Assembly (NCBI GenBank): GCA_015680685.1
Contig: MNCI01038293.1
Location: 370,663-434,662, forward strand
Direction: 5' to 3'
Length of the DNA: 64,000 nucleotides
DNA from: Gnetum montanum
Lineage: Eukaryota; Streptophyta; Gnetopsida; Gnetales; Gnetaceae
In this document: positions 45,421 to 56,592 of the stretch, piece by piece
Numbering within the stretch: position 1 is the first letter of the stretch
Layout: the number at the start of each line of letters is the position of its first letter
Program-made: the position numbers and the translations under genes
Notes under the pieces: generated by a model
Seen by the model: only the letters and a program-made list of their open reading frames with translations
Database searches by the model: none
Told to the model about the DNA's origin: nothing

Positions 45421-46321
45421 CTTCAAATTTTGTTTTTTTTTTTTTTTGTCATGTAACTATGTCATTTTTATACATACCACTACAACACTCAAATTCTATC
45501 AATATTTAGAGTCAATCAATAATCCCATACCTTTCCAATATTTTGTAAGGAATTTTTTCCTCCTTTTGTTTACTCAAGGATGATTTTTCATTCAATTGTG
45601 GGGGTATGATAAATCGTGTTTTTCAACAACCCCAACACTGATGTCCCAATATCAAATCTCATGCTGTGTTATCAAATATTTGATATCATGGGATGCATGC
45701 CTGCTTATAAATGTAGAACTTGGATGCATGATCCAAATAACTTTCATTCCATCTTAGGTAGATTTTTGCAATTTTGTTTCGTAGTTTTAGCGATAAAGTG
45801 AATGCATACAGTGTGGTGTTAAGCAGTTATACAAAATCTTTATTCGAATGAGGTGTACTTGGGCACAGTTCATGTCCAGAAATAAAGATTAAAATTGCTT
45901 TTAATCATTGCAGCATCCACTTAGTTTTATTGTTTTACTTAGCATAGTTTTTACTATTTTCTTAGTTTAATCATTTGCATTTCCAAATACTTTACTTTCT
46001 TGTTCATTAGTAAAGCAAAATATGTATGACTGGTTTCAAGCATTTAAGTATACTCTTTTGGTAATCCTAGTAGTGTTATTGCTTGGTTTGCTTAGTAGCA
46101 TAATGCTTAGTAACCCAGTAATGGTTACATGAGCCCAAGATGTATACGATAAGTCAAGACTAAATGCTCATCGCTCTAGGCTAAAGTAGATTTACATTAC
46201 CATCATTACTTAGATTTAGGATTAAATTTCATTCTCAATTATGTTTATTTCTAAGAGTAAAATGCACCTAACAATATCAATTATCATTTTCCTCACTTTA
46301 GACTAAACTATACATGACAAA

Positions 46322-47144
46322 TGATGAGCAGCAAGGTACCCCTACGCTCAACCATACGAATACGAGCGTTTCACACATGATCCGGTCAAATTCCAAGGAC
46401 TAAGTGCCTATGCGCCTCCATGGAATAATAACGAGTTTAATAATCATTGTCTTCTCAAACTTACTTGTATGTCACAACTGTATGGTTAAGTAAGCTTGAG
46501 GCATATGATTTTTATGGCTTTTATGTGTTTTATATCTTGAACTAATAAGGAGGGGAGAGAGAAATAACTAAGTAACTAATTTAATTTGACTATCCATTAA
46601 CTAAGTTCTAAGTACTCCTAACACCAGTATCTGTTCCCACTTTCCATACACATCCTAAATCGGTGCAACACTGCTGGGATTACCAAACGCTAATAGTTAC
46701 TAGGTTACCAAGCGCTACACGCATGCTCAAAGCAGTCGTACTAAGTGTATTTAACTAACAGAGTTGTAAGGTGAGAGATATCATTAATCAACTATGAAAG
46801 CATTAAATAATAATTAACATTAATTAATCTATTTTGTATGCTACAAGGTTTATCATAAAGTTTGTCTTTATTGTCGTACACAAAGTGTGCTCAAGTACAC
46901 AATGCTCGAATAAAGATCCGTTCACTCTATGACTCCTACTACGGGCACGCAGAAATAATTCTAACTCTAGAGAGAAAAAATGGCAAGAGTTTGGCTAAGG
47001 TACTAACTTCTAAATACAGGAAACCAAGGGTGTCACCTCTTATTTATAGGCAAGGAGATAGGCCGTGATATTGGGTATCTAACGTCGCATGGCTAACCTG
47101 ATATCACTGATGTGATATTGCGTACACAATACCACAGTTCATTA
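46322..47144 (-). repeat. R8 3' LTR
   Basis: 823 bp, plus strand TGATGAGCAGC...TTCATTA. Polypurine tract complement TACCCCCATGAC at 47145-47156. TATA complement CTTATTTATAGG at 47038-47049. Confidence 0.9.
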
Positions 47145-49090
47145 TACCCCCATGACTAAATGAAAACTCGTCCTCAAGTTCCTTACAAAATATTGGAAAG
47201 GTATGAGATTATTGACTGAATGACCATTGACTATGGAACGGGGTGAGAGACTTAACATACCCGATGAACGGATCAACAATACAATATATGACAACATTAG
47301 TGTTCATGACCACAAATGACATCCAGCCTTATTTGGTAACTAGAAGAGAAGAAGGAGAGAGAGAGAGAAGAATAAGACGTGTTACTATCGATGCCAAGAT
47401 TGTGCCCTCCATTTTTTATCCATAGCCCCAACATCAATCTTGCTCCTTTTGTAAATGTTCCAGTTCTAGTCCATCCTAAGTGTTTCCTCTAGGCCCAATC
47501 CATTATTGTACGATCGCCATCTACACACACAACATAGTCACAAATGAGTGAAGGTAGATAACTCACAATGCAGTTGATACCTTGCCTCGATGTAAAGAGC
47601 ATTGGCTGAGTTGTGGTTATGGAAGATACTGATTCTGGAGTTTTAACACTAGTGACTACCTAAGGTGTAGGGGTTAGAAAAAGTGGAAAAAATTGTGCCA
47701 AGGCCCCCATGACTAGGAGCAAACCCCCGATAGCGATAGGATGAAAAAAGATAAGGAATAAGAAAGATGGAGAAAAGGTAACTATGGAAAAGCGAGGAAA
47801 ATGGATGCCATGGATGGGGATGAAACAAAAAATTGTTGATTACAGGACATGTTCAAGGGAAAGAAGTTAACAAATGCACCAAAAAGGAATGTCAGTGTGT
47901 CCTCCCCAAAGTAGGCTCATGCCTTTAGTGCCCTAACAGACCCACAAACCAAAGAGTTCGTAGGCTCTAGAAATGTCAATTGGAAGCAAGAGTTAAAAAC
48001 TTACACATAAGAAATTACCAAGGAAGAATAATGCATCAACCAACATACAGACTAATGATAAAATCAGCAATGAGGTGAGAAATGGAAAAGAAATGTGAAG
48101 AGTAGAGAATGGAATGGAAACCCAAGAATAAGGTTGTATAAAGTCCCTTGTGTGTTTCATGGTTAATGTGACTGAGTAGAACTCATTCTAAATCTAGGCT
48201 CAACAATCCACATTCAGTGACCTCGCATCAACACATTTGACCAGCTCATCCCCTTGAAGCAACAAGAATGCCTCTACAAAAATTTACCACCATTCTAAGG
48301 AGAGTGAGATGGAGAACTAGGAAACGAGAAAGGGCCTGAGTTAGAGGGAACCTTCAAGCATGGGTAATATATCTTTCCAATTCCATAACCAGTCCTTGTA
48401 GCCCAAGTTCATTATTTTGTCTAACAAGTGTGCTTTGAATTCTCACTTTTTTTTCTATGTTTTTTGCGTGAGAACCACACCATGCAAAGACTTATTTTTA
48501 TGTACTCAGTTTCCGGTGATTTGATGAATGGTCAGAATGGTGAAAAACCTAAGCAAAAAGCATCCAAGAACTCAAGAGAATAGCCAATACCAATGCATAG
48601 AATCTCCCCCCCCTCACACCCTTTTCATCCTTTGAGTCTTTCCTTAGTCTGAGAAATACTCAACCACTAATTCGTTAATAGTTTTATTAGAGAAAGGAAC
48701 TGTACATTTCCAAGCCAAGGGAGACCATAGGATTTTATGAATGCATGAACGTCGTGGACTCATTGCCTGTTTAATCAAAAGAACCATACCTTAATATCAA
48801 CATCATACTTCAAAGGTAAAATCCAAACATTAGCAATCAATATGATATTATTCATGTCACCATCATGAATACTGATTGGGTGACGAACAAAACAAAATAA
48901 AGTAATCACACAAAGAAATGGTAAAAATAAGAACGATGGTGTAAAATAAAAATAAGAACAATTAAAGAAATGTGCAAAACAAAAATGTGTAAAACAAAAG
49001 ACGTGTAAAACAAAAAATTTGTAAAACAAAAACTTAGAAAGAATTCAGGGCCTTCAATGATTAGCAAGGATGGCCATTTACCCCATGACT
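47145..49090 (-). other. R8 3' non-coding region
   Basis: Inverse counterpart of R3 9981-11910. Polypurine-like complements CCCCCATGAC are at 47145, 47706 and about 49080. TTTGGGGAGGACAC is at 47897-47910 (minus). The acceptor-like TTGTGTGTGTAGATGG lies near 47520 (minus). No intact ORF. Confidence 0.7.
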
Positions 49091-49757
49091 GAATTGGAAG
49101 GAGAAGATCTGAAATAATGAGCAAGGTTGCCCACCTACAAAGGTAGCATATGTTCTAGCTGTAATAAACTCATGGAAGAGTTTTTTTTTGTTGCAAATTG
49201 ACTAACAGTCTCTTATCTGGGCTCTCAGGTTTATATATGGTCATGGCTCTTGAAGGGAAAGTTGCATAGATAATGTAAGGTCCTTCCCACAGTGTTTGAA
49301 ATTTGGTACATTGTGACACATGTGTGGGGTTCCAGTAGAGAACCTCATCACCTGGTTGATACTTAACTTTCCTAATTTTTGGGTCATAAAGTTATTTATT
49401 AAATACCTTATGAAACACATTAGATGACAAGGTAGCTAATCGGTTCTCGTCTAGTAAGTTAAGAGTTATCATCCATTGTTTTTATGCTAGATCAAGGTCA
49501 AAGTTGAGGTCACATGCCATGGCTAGCATACAAAGCTCAGTTTGGATAAGGAGCATTGGAAGTTTTCCATACACTAATTTGTAAGGAGAGTAGCCTCTAG
49601 GGAGTTTCCATGTGGAGCGATATGCCTAAAGAGCATCATTCAGTTTAGTGCTCTAGTCTCGCCTATACTTGCTAATGGTTTTGGTTAATATATTAGTAAT
49701 CTCCCTGTTGGTGACCTCAGCTTGACCATTTTCTTGGGGGTGGTATGGTGTAGTTAA
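49091..49757 (-). pseudogene. R8 integrase C-terminal part
   Basis: Right to left: TTPYHPPRKWS- and TNREITN-like residues (about 49750-49690), the ALWAYRSTWKLP-like segment, and the NRLATLSSNVFHKVF-like and final SPDKRLLVNLQQ-like segments, interrupted by frameshifts. It is cut at 49757 by the join to R9. Confidence 0.7.
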
Positions 49758-50028
49758 TGTTCTTGCATGCTAATCTATGCCAAGACATGGAAAAGCATGC
49801 GAGAGATTGATCGATCTAGGGGTAACACAATGTTACCTTGCAAATCTCTCCACCGCAGTTGTTCGTCCTGATGGAGAATAAAAGTAAAGTTGGGGATATA
49901 CTCATCGAGATGAGTATATGTCATCTTATATTGTTTAGGACTTGGCTGATTTTGGTATGTGTTTTATGTTGCCGACTGTCTCGTGTGTGGTCCTTAGGTG
50001 GTGAGTTGCCCTTATGAGAGGAAGGCAT
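49758..50028 (-). pseudogene. R9 gag N-terminal fragment
   Basis: It starts MPSSHKG at 50028, then LHQDEQLRWRDLQGNIVLPLD and a stop in ...HVLA*ISMQE before the deletion join. Homologous to residues 1-95 of R3 gag. Confidence 0.75.
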
Positions 50029-50149
50029 TTTTATCGATGTGCTAATTTCATCGTTATAAAATTTTTATTTGATTAGCCTGAAGGTTCTTTAAGGCTCACA
50101 ACGATGTGAATGATATCTCTTATGTTCTATTCGGCGTACAAATGCTTAG

Positions 50150-50167
50150 TCCCCAGCAACAGCACCA
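50150..50167 (-). other. R9 primer binding site, tRNA-Asp
   Basis: The minus strand reads TGGTGCTGTTGCTGGGGA, 15 of 18. Confidence 0.85.
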
Positions 50168-50168
50168 A

Positions 50169-50929
50169 TGATGAGTGGTGAGGTACCCCTACACTCAACC
50201 ATACAAAACGAGCGTAGCACGCACGATCCAGTCGAACTCCGTAGACTAAATGCCTAAATGCCCCATGGAACACTTGGGGTTAATCATTAATTTTCTTCCC
50301 AGACTTACTTGTTGTTGTCANNNNNNNNNNNNNNNNNNNNNNNNNNNNNNNNNNNNNNNNNNNNNNNNNNNNNNNNNNNNNNNNNNNNNNNNNNNNNNNN
50401 NNNNNNNNNNNNNNNNNNNNNNNNNNNNNNNNNNNNNNNNNNNNNNNNNNNNNNNNNNNNNNNNNNNNNNNNNNNNNNNNNNNNNNNNNNNNNNNNNNNN
50501 NNNNNNNNNNNTAGCCATACACATTCGTCAATGCTCGTAACCAAGTCATACTCATGCTACGCTAATGCATGTAATAAATAACAGGTAGGAAATAACATGT
50601 AATAAACCTATTCCATGCACTAAAAGGTTTATCCACAAAGCTCGTCTTTATTGCCGTACATAACTTGCGTTCATGTACAAATCTGCTCGAATAAAGAACC
50701 ATTCACTTGGGGACTCCTACTGCAGGCACATGGAAAATATTCTATCTTTGGAGTGACTAAACTATCAGAGCTTCGCTACTTCTAGCCTAGGATGAGAAAT
50801 GATGGGAGTGCCACCTCTTATTTATAGATTTGGTGGCGGACCGCGATATCGCGTATGCGATATCGCAGGGGACAACGCGATATCGCAATGGCCGCGATAT
50901 CGCAGTGCATGTGATATCGTGTCTCTTCA
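50169..50929 (-). repeat. R9 5' LTR with N gap
   Basis: Plus strand TGATGAGTGG...CTCTTCA. It contains the N gap 50321-50511. It has the densest GATATCG palindromes of the window (50835-50920) and a TATA complement CTTATTTATAG at 50817-50827. Closest to the R3 LTR. Confidence 0.88.
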
Positions 50930-51400
50930 AGTGGTAACAATGTCCTCCACTAATCCCAAGGAAACAATGATGGACTGGTCAGCTAACTCTAAAAGAACAT
51001 TATTCTTTTTTAATGGGGGCATGTTCCAAGCCTTATACATTGCTTGGGATATTAGGTTGACACCAGAACCTAAATCCAAAAGAGCTTTACATAGCTCATT
51101 CCCAGTGATTTGTAGGTATATTAGGGGGATCCCAGGATTAGAGAATTTCCTAGGAAGGTGGCTAGCTTTGATCTAATCAATAATAGCATGTGTTAACATG
51201 ACCATATGCATTAAATGTGGTGTTAATTTCGAAGGGGGCTCTGAAGCTTTAGTTGATACGGAGGTGTCCAAAGACTCAACCACTTGGGGTTGCAAAGGCT
51301 TGGTTGGACTATTGGTTCTGAAAAAATATCTTTTCTTCGTACGGTTGTTAGAACCAATAGTAGGTTGAGGATTAACAGCCCTTGTGGCATTGCGTTGCTA
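50930..51400 (-). pseudogene. R8 protease, N-terminal part
   Basis: Right to left: HMVMLTH..ID and ALLDLGSGVNLISQ (about 51100-51060) keep the catalytic Asp. The frame runs to GLVEDIVTT, where R9 interrupts it. Stops upstream. Confidence 0.75.
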
Positions 51401-53413
51401 TGGTTGAGCAAGGAGTTCATCTTACATTACTGGAGCAAGTGGTAATAGAGCTATTAGTGGGAGAGATGCAGTTGAATTGGAAGGATGGTATACTTGTGGA
51501 ATGTTTCCCCTAGAAGAGGAAGTCCTATAGTACTCGTGGGCTTGGTAGTGATGTTGGAGAGTAACATGACCAACAGAGTCACGTGGAAAGAGTGGATGTT
51601 GCACGTAGTATTCATATGGGTCAGGTTGTCGGTAAGGATATTGTTGCCTTGGTGGTGGCATTCTCCATGATTGTGGGTACTGCCACTATTGATGTTACTC
51701 AATTGGTTGTGGTGGAGTTCCACTCGAATAATACGTTAAAGGTTGATGGAACTGTCTTGGGTCTACCTTTGCCAATATTTCTGATGCTAACTTTTGGATA
51801 GGCAAAGTTTTCCTATTCACCATCTCTTCGAGTGGTGACTCTTCCTCATCCTCACAAAATCTTACTCCCCTCTTTTAAAGGGAAGGATCTCGATTATGTT
51901 CCTCCGCACTCTCTCTTTTTCGTAGCTCACCTTCTTCCTTAGCTACTTGCTCTAGTAGCCTATGAATTTGATGGGACCTAAGCTCAGATAACATCCCTTG
52001 GGCATAAGTCCCAAGGGTTCCTCTTGTTTCATGCCTAAGCCCATCTACAAGGTGGTGTAGTTGATCCCGCTGTGAATAACCATGGCCAGAACAATCATGT
52101 AATAGTGCATAATAGCATCCCATGGCAGCATCCAAGGGTTCATAACTTCCTTGTTTTCATCCTTGGATTTGCTTTCGCAGGTTAGACACCCAAGAGTATA
52201 TTTGGTACTTATCATTGAACAATTCTAGCATAGTACTCCACCTATGAATGGATTTTAGTTCTAAGGACCGGTACTAGCTTTCAGCTTCTTTTATTAATGT
52301 CTGTGGGAACAACTTAAGTTTTTGCCACTCGTTTTTTATGTTTTGCAAGGCACACACATCGTGAAATGCTTGTAAGTGATTTTGAGGATCAACATTATAA
52401 CTCCCTTCAAATCGTGGGATGTTATTCATGTTTAACCTCTTGATCCTACTATCTTTTTGATGCCTTGTTGGAACTCTCACAACCTCAGATATATCTAACA
52501 TGCTTCACATGGCGAGTAGGGGTTCATCATGATCATCTCATTCGTAGCATCTATGGTGCCTACACGGTTCCCTACTCTCCCTTCTTCTATGGTGTGGTTC
52601 CCTAAAGTGTCCTCATCCTCTGTCTTGGTTGTCTTGTCTATGACTTCCACTTTGTTTGCCTTTATCCTCATGATCTATTTCTCTATGGCTACGCCTGGAC
52701 ACGGAAGGAGAGGGTGAAGGAGACAATGAAGGTGAAGAAAAAGGAGAATCACCCCCATGACAATGTCTGCTACCTTCTCTTCGATGGCTTCTATCTCAAT
52801 TGCGATTGCAATCAGGATGCCCACCTTTGTCATGTGTCTTTGTTCCTTTTTCAAACACTTTGTGTCCATTGGTATCAGCACCTGGGTTGTGAATAGTAGA
52901 ATGAAGATTTTGATACACAACCCCTTGGCCAAAGTCAAGGGGAGGAACATCGTTATGTGGATGACTACATGAGGCAGGTTCATCACCCTCAATTTCGCTT
53001 AAAACATGAGGGGCATCCTTAAACCATTTTCCTTTCAAGCATTTATGCTATCTCTCCTGTCGATAATCCCTTTGACGTTACACTTTGGTAGGACGATAGT
53101 CTCTCGAATCATAGTCCTGCGCAATGTACTCAATGTGTAAGTGTTGCATGCCTATTCGTGTGAGAGCATGAAGAAGCATGCTTGGGACTAAACGGTCAAA
53201 AAGTAACACTATGTTACCTTCCAAGTCACGCCAATGCAATTGTTCGTCTTGGTGAAGAATAAAGGTGAAGTCAGGTATATATTCATGGGGATGAACATAT
53301 ACCACACGAAACTATTAAGGAATTGGTAGATCAACATCATGTGTATCTTGCCATCGATTACTTCTTGTGTTAGTCCTAGGCAGTGAAGTGCTTTTGTGCG
53401 AAAAAGAAGACAT
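51401..53413 (-). pseudogene. R8 gag
   Basis: The start at 53413 (MSSFSHKS) leads to LHQDEQLHWRDLEGN (about 53245), a His/Gly-rich region, LNMNNIPRFEGSYNVDPQNHL in the open stretch 52501-52274, and the core YALLHDCSGHGYSQRDQ (52135-51875). The knuckle segment is missing: the core is joined at about 51790 to the tail region without CEIC. The Tyr/Gln/Pro tail is at 51661-51422. Several stops and frameshifts. Confidence 0.78.
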
Positions 53414-53527
53414 TTTATCTTATTCAATGTGCAATGTACTATCATCTTTTTTCCTAATCAACCCTAAGGGTTCATTCCAACGATGTAAATGATTTCCTAA
53501 GTTCTACTTAGCGCACAAACAACTAAG

Positions 53528-53545
53528 TCCTCGAATATGGTGCCA
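53528..53545 (-). other. R8 primer binding site, decayed
   Basis: The minus strand reads TGGCACCATATTCGAGGA at the expected place. Confidence 0.7.
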
Positions 53546-53546
53546 A

Positions 53547-54335
53547 CGTTGAGTGGCGAGGTACCCCTACGCTCAACCATACGAATACGAGCATTTCACA
53601 CACGATCCAGTCGAATTCCAAGGACTAAGTGCCTATGCACCTCCATAGAACAATAACGGGTTGATTAATCGTTGTCTTCCCAAACTTACTTGTATGTCAC
53701 AGCTATATGATTAAGTAAGCTTGAGGCATATGATTTTTATGACTTTTATATGTTTTATATCCTGCACTAATAAGGAGGGGAGAGAAAAATAACTAACTAA
53801 TCTAATTTGACTATTCATTAAGTTCTAAGTACTCCTAACACCAATATGCATTCCCACTTGCCGCACACATCCTGAATCGATGCAATGTTGCTAAAATTAC
53901 CAAACGTTAATCATTACTGGGTTACCAAGCACTACACGCATGTTCGAAGCAGTCGTACTAAGTGTATTTAATTAAGAGAGTTGTAAAGTGAAAGAGATCA
54001 TTAATCAACTAGGAAAGCATTAAATAATAATTAACATTAATTAATCTACTTTGTATGCTGCAAAGTTTATCATAAAATTCATCTTTATTGTCATACACAA
54101 AATGTGCTTAAGTACACAATGCTCGAATAAAGATCCGTTCACTCTATGACTCCTACTATAGACACGCAAAAATGATTCCAACTCTGGAGGGGGAAAATGA
54201 CAAAAGTTTGACTAAGGAACTAACTTCTAACTATGAGAAACCAAGGGCACCACCTCTTATTTATAGGCAAAGAGATGGGTCATGATATCGAGTATCCGAC
54301 ATCCAATATCGCATATGCAATACCACAGTTCATCA
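53547..54335 (-). repeat. R8 5' LTR
   Basis: 789 bp; the inner end has changed to CGTTGAG and the outer end is TTCATCA followed by ACAAA. TATA complement CTTATTTATAGG at 54256-54267. Confidence 0.88.
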
Positions 54336-54509
54336 ACAAAGTTACCATTAGTCCAAGTGGGAAGATAGCATCCTATGATCAATGCTTAACAATCTATATG
54401 CTACAACTAGTCCAATCCACAAAATACAAAATTCAATGGATCATGCATAAACACTTGTGATTCATATAGTTAGATATAGTTAGACATAGGGGATACCCAC
54501 CACTCATCA

Positions 54510-55440
54510 CCTACAACAATCAAACCATCAGTAACTTGTATAAATTGTATTGAAAATCTTATAATAAGTATCCAACATATGTGCATATTAATCCAATGTT
54601 TAATACATTGTTGCATTACCTATCACTATACTTTATAAATGAATGGTTAGAAATTCATTTTTAAAAATAAGAATCATGCAATGTTAAAACAAACGTGTAT
54701 AAAGTTATGTGTTTTTTGGAGATTATGTACAAGAGCATGCATTTAATCTTATGTTAATGTCCTTTAAATTTTTTTTCAAAGGATTGTTGGTTTCCAATAT
54801 ATATGATACTTTTTATTAAATAAATAATGAAATTTTTCTTAAAAAATAAGTAAACTAATAATTTGAACTAATAATTTGTAAATGCAAGAACAAACTATCA
54901 AATAAACGTTATACATTGTAATGCATTAAGACTCATCCTGATTCATGTATTTGAACTATATATTTAAAGAAAGTTTAGCCTTCTTTCACATTATTTTCAA
55001 CAACCCATTTTTGACATATTCAAGAACTACTCAAAACATCACCTTGCATGCAAATGTTCAACTACAATGGGCAATAAAAAATTTCACAAATGAACACAGA
55101 AATTGAACTCTCACAAATTCAAGGATGTAAAAATTTCATTTCAAGGCTCAACCACATTATGATTTTGGATTATGTCATGGCTAATATTTAAAGTAATTTA
55201 ATAACCATGATCTATATTATTTATCATATGCATCACTTTTTACTATGAGATGGCTTTTAATTTTAACTAACATGGCACACAATTACAATCAACATGTAGT
55301 CCAACTAAAATTTATTGTCAAAAACCATAACTTCATCAAAAAACAATTTACAAGTGTGTTTGACAAGTAAAATGATCATTATTAACAATGCCTACCTAAG
55401 ACCACAACATGTGACCAAGCCCTCATTTTCAATTTCCATA
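54510..55440. other. AT-rich intergenic sequence
   Basis: No gene, RNA or recognisable element; low complexity, AT-rich. Confidence 0.5.
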
Positions 55441-55890
55441 TTTAGGTTAAGGGAAAGCAAACATTAAGGTGAGAAATGTCTCAAGGTATAGGTTTCCTTG
55501 GTTCTTCCCCATGGAACAAGGACCACGGAATACTAAGAATTATCCATGAGCAGTGACACTCAAGTGTGAGGTTTCCTTGGTTCTTCCCCATGGTACAAGT
55601 ACATGGAACAATTATTATCCACTCAACTTGGCATTACCAAACAAATTGCAAAATTTCATCCTATTGATCCCCTCTTAATCCTCTTCATAATTATCCTCAC
55701 TTGAAAAACTACATGGCCTTGATTCTACAATGGTCATAGATATGTAAGCAATCGATATTGGATAGTCCTAGTTCATTGTTTTGCCAAACCTTGTACCAAA
55801 TCATGAGTTTGAGGTAAAGTACCCCTTGTAAATACATCATTCCCTTCCTACCAATGATGTCTACAAGGTTCTCCTAGAGGTTCTCTTTTT
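55441..55890 (+). repeat. diverged repeat, copy 1 (flank of the JAZ gene)
   Basis: Shares ordered blocks with 62095-62440: TCAAG...ACC(A)CGGAATACT, CACTCAAGTGT, CAACTTGG.ATT, TACAATGGTCA, ATCATGAG, and AATGATGTCTACAAGGTT. It also has an internal 27-bp direct duplication around GGTTTCCTTGGTTCTTCCCC (55490 and 55569). Family unknown. Confidence 0.65.
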
Positions 55891-56592
55891 TCCAAGTATG
55901 TTAAGTGATTGTGATGCTCACTTAGAAAGGTAGTCCCAAGTCTTCCACCTCAAATCCATCCGATATAAAAAATTCCAAGTCAAATTCATTAGATCCAAAA
56001 AACATTCCTTAAAAGTGCCCGATAAAGTCGACGCAACATTATTACAATTGAATCCAATACGCATACCAGCTATTTATGTACCGGAAAGCTAAGCTATCCC
56101 TGAACATATTTGGACGAAGAAACTAACTACTGCAACGTTCTGGCCTACCCACAAGCAAATTACAAAGTCAAAGTTGAAGGCAGACCTCAGATTCCGTCAA
56201 TTGAGGATTTGAAGACATACACGTGAATAATTACCCGATTACGTTAGATTGTCACTGACACAAGTCACAACCCTTTAATCCTAGGACCCATGCCCAACCA
56301 CAGCATTAGTCGTAAAACAAGAGCGACCGGAGAGCAAATCGCCCATGTGGCCATGTGAACCACGACTAAGGGACCATTAACATTTTGCTGTGTCTGCATT
56401 TTACAACAGATTTTAGGACCTAACTAATCTAGCAACACGGCTCCAACTATTTCAACCCAACAACACACAAGTTAACAACAATAACAATACACTAGTTAAC
56501 ACATTCCGAAGGTAACAATACACAAGTTGCTTTGCTTTCTCTTCTTCGTCGGTTCTCGGCTCCCAGAAGAGAAGAAACCCATATTACAGGCA
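55891..56592. other. 3' flank of the JAZ gene
   Basis: Unique-looking, mixed composition. Presumably includes the 3' UTR directly left of 56593. A clear AATAAA on the minus strand was not seen near the stop, so the poly(A) site is undetermined. Confidence 0.45.

Larger units (their letters stand above)
49758..50929 (-). mobile_element. R9: truncated family member inside R8 (5' LTR, PBS, gag start)
   Basis: 5' LTR 50169-50929, primer site 50150-50167, and the first 90 codons or so of gag, ending at MQE (49762), where R8 integrase begins. Its outer end (TGAAGAG on the minus strand) abuts R8 protease at GLVEDIVTT. R9 therefore inserted into the R8 protease, and one deletion later removed the rest of R9 plus R8 RT to mid-integrase. 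Confidence 0.8.
46322..54335 (-). mobile_element. R8: Ty3/Gypsy element of the R6 family with TSD, containing R9
   Basis: 8,014 bp on the minus strand: 5' LTR 53547-54335, 3' LTR 46322-47144, perfect duplications ACAAA (46317-46321 and 54336-54340). Domains from right to left are gag, protease start, then R9, then the integrase C-terminus and a 3' region. The RT, RNase H and integrase front are gone, lost with part of R9. Confidence 0.92.
28454..54509 (+). mobile_element. R5: Ty3/Gypsy element related to R4, split by R6 and R8
   Basis: 5' LTR 28454-29319, gag, third-ORF remnant and 3' LTR starting at 45607. Removing R6 and R8 with their target duplications leaves about 7.5 kb, the size of R4. 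The 3' LTR is cut at 46321 by R8 and resumes at 54336. The outer target duplication is imperfect (CATGC before, CCTAC after), which fits an old insertion. LTR ends have drifted: the start is TAATGAA in one copy and TGATAAA in the other. Confidence 0.85.
45607..54509 (+). repeat. R5 3' LTR, interrupted by R8
   Basis: LTR sequence at 45607-46321 and 54336-54509; between them is R8 with ACAAA on each side. Together they match the 5' LTR (start TGATAAATCGTG, TATA CTTATAAATG near 45702, end CACTCATCA). It is preceded by the polypurine tract TGTGGGGGTA (45597-45606). Confidence 0.85.

Noticed and set aside
50250-50581. Open frames on both strands across the N gap
   Set aside because: They are open only because unknown bases cannot encode stops.
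54510-54514. Perfect target duplication for R5
   Set aside because: CCTAC after the element matches CATGC before it in only three of five bases, so it is reported as imperfect.
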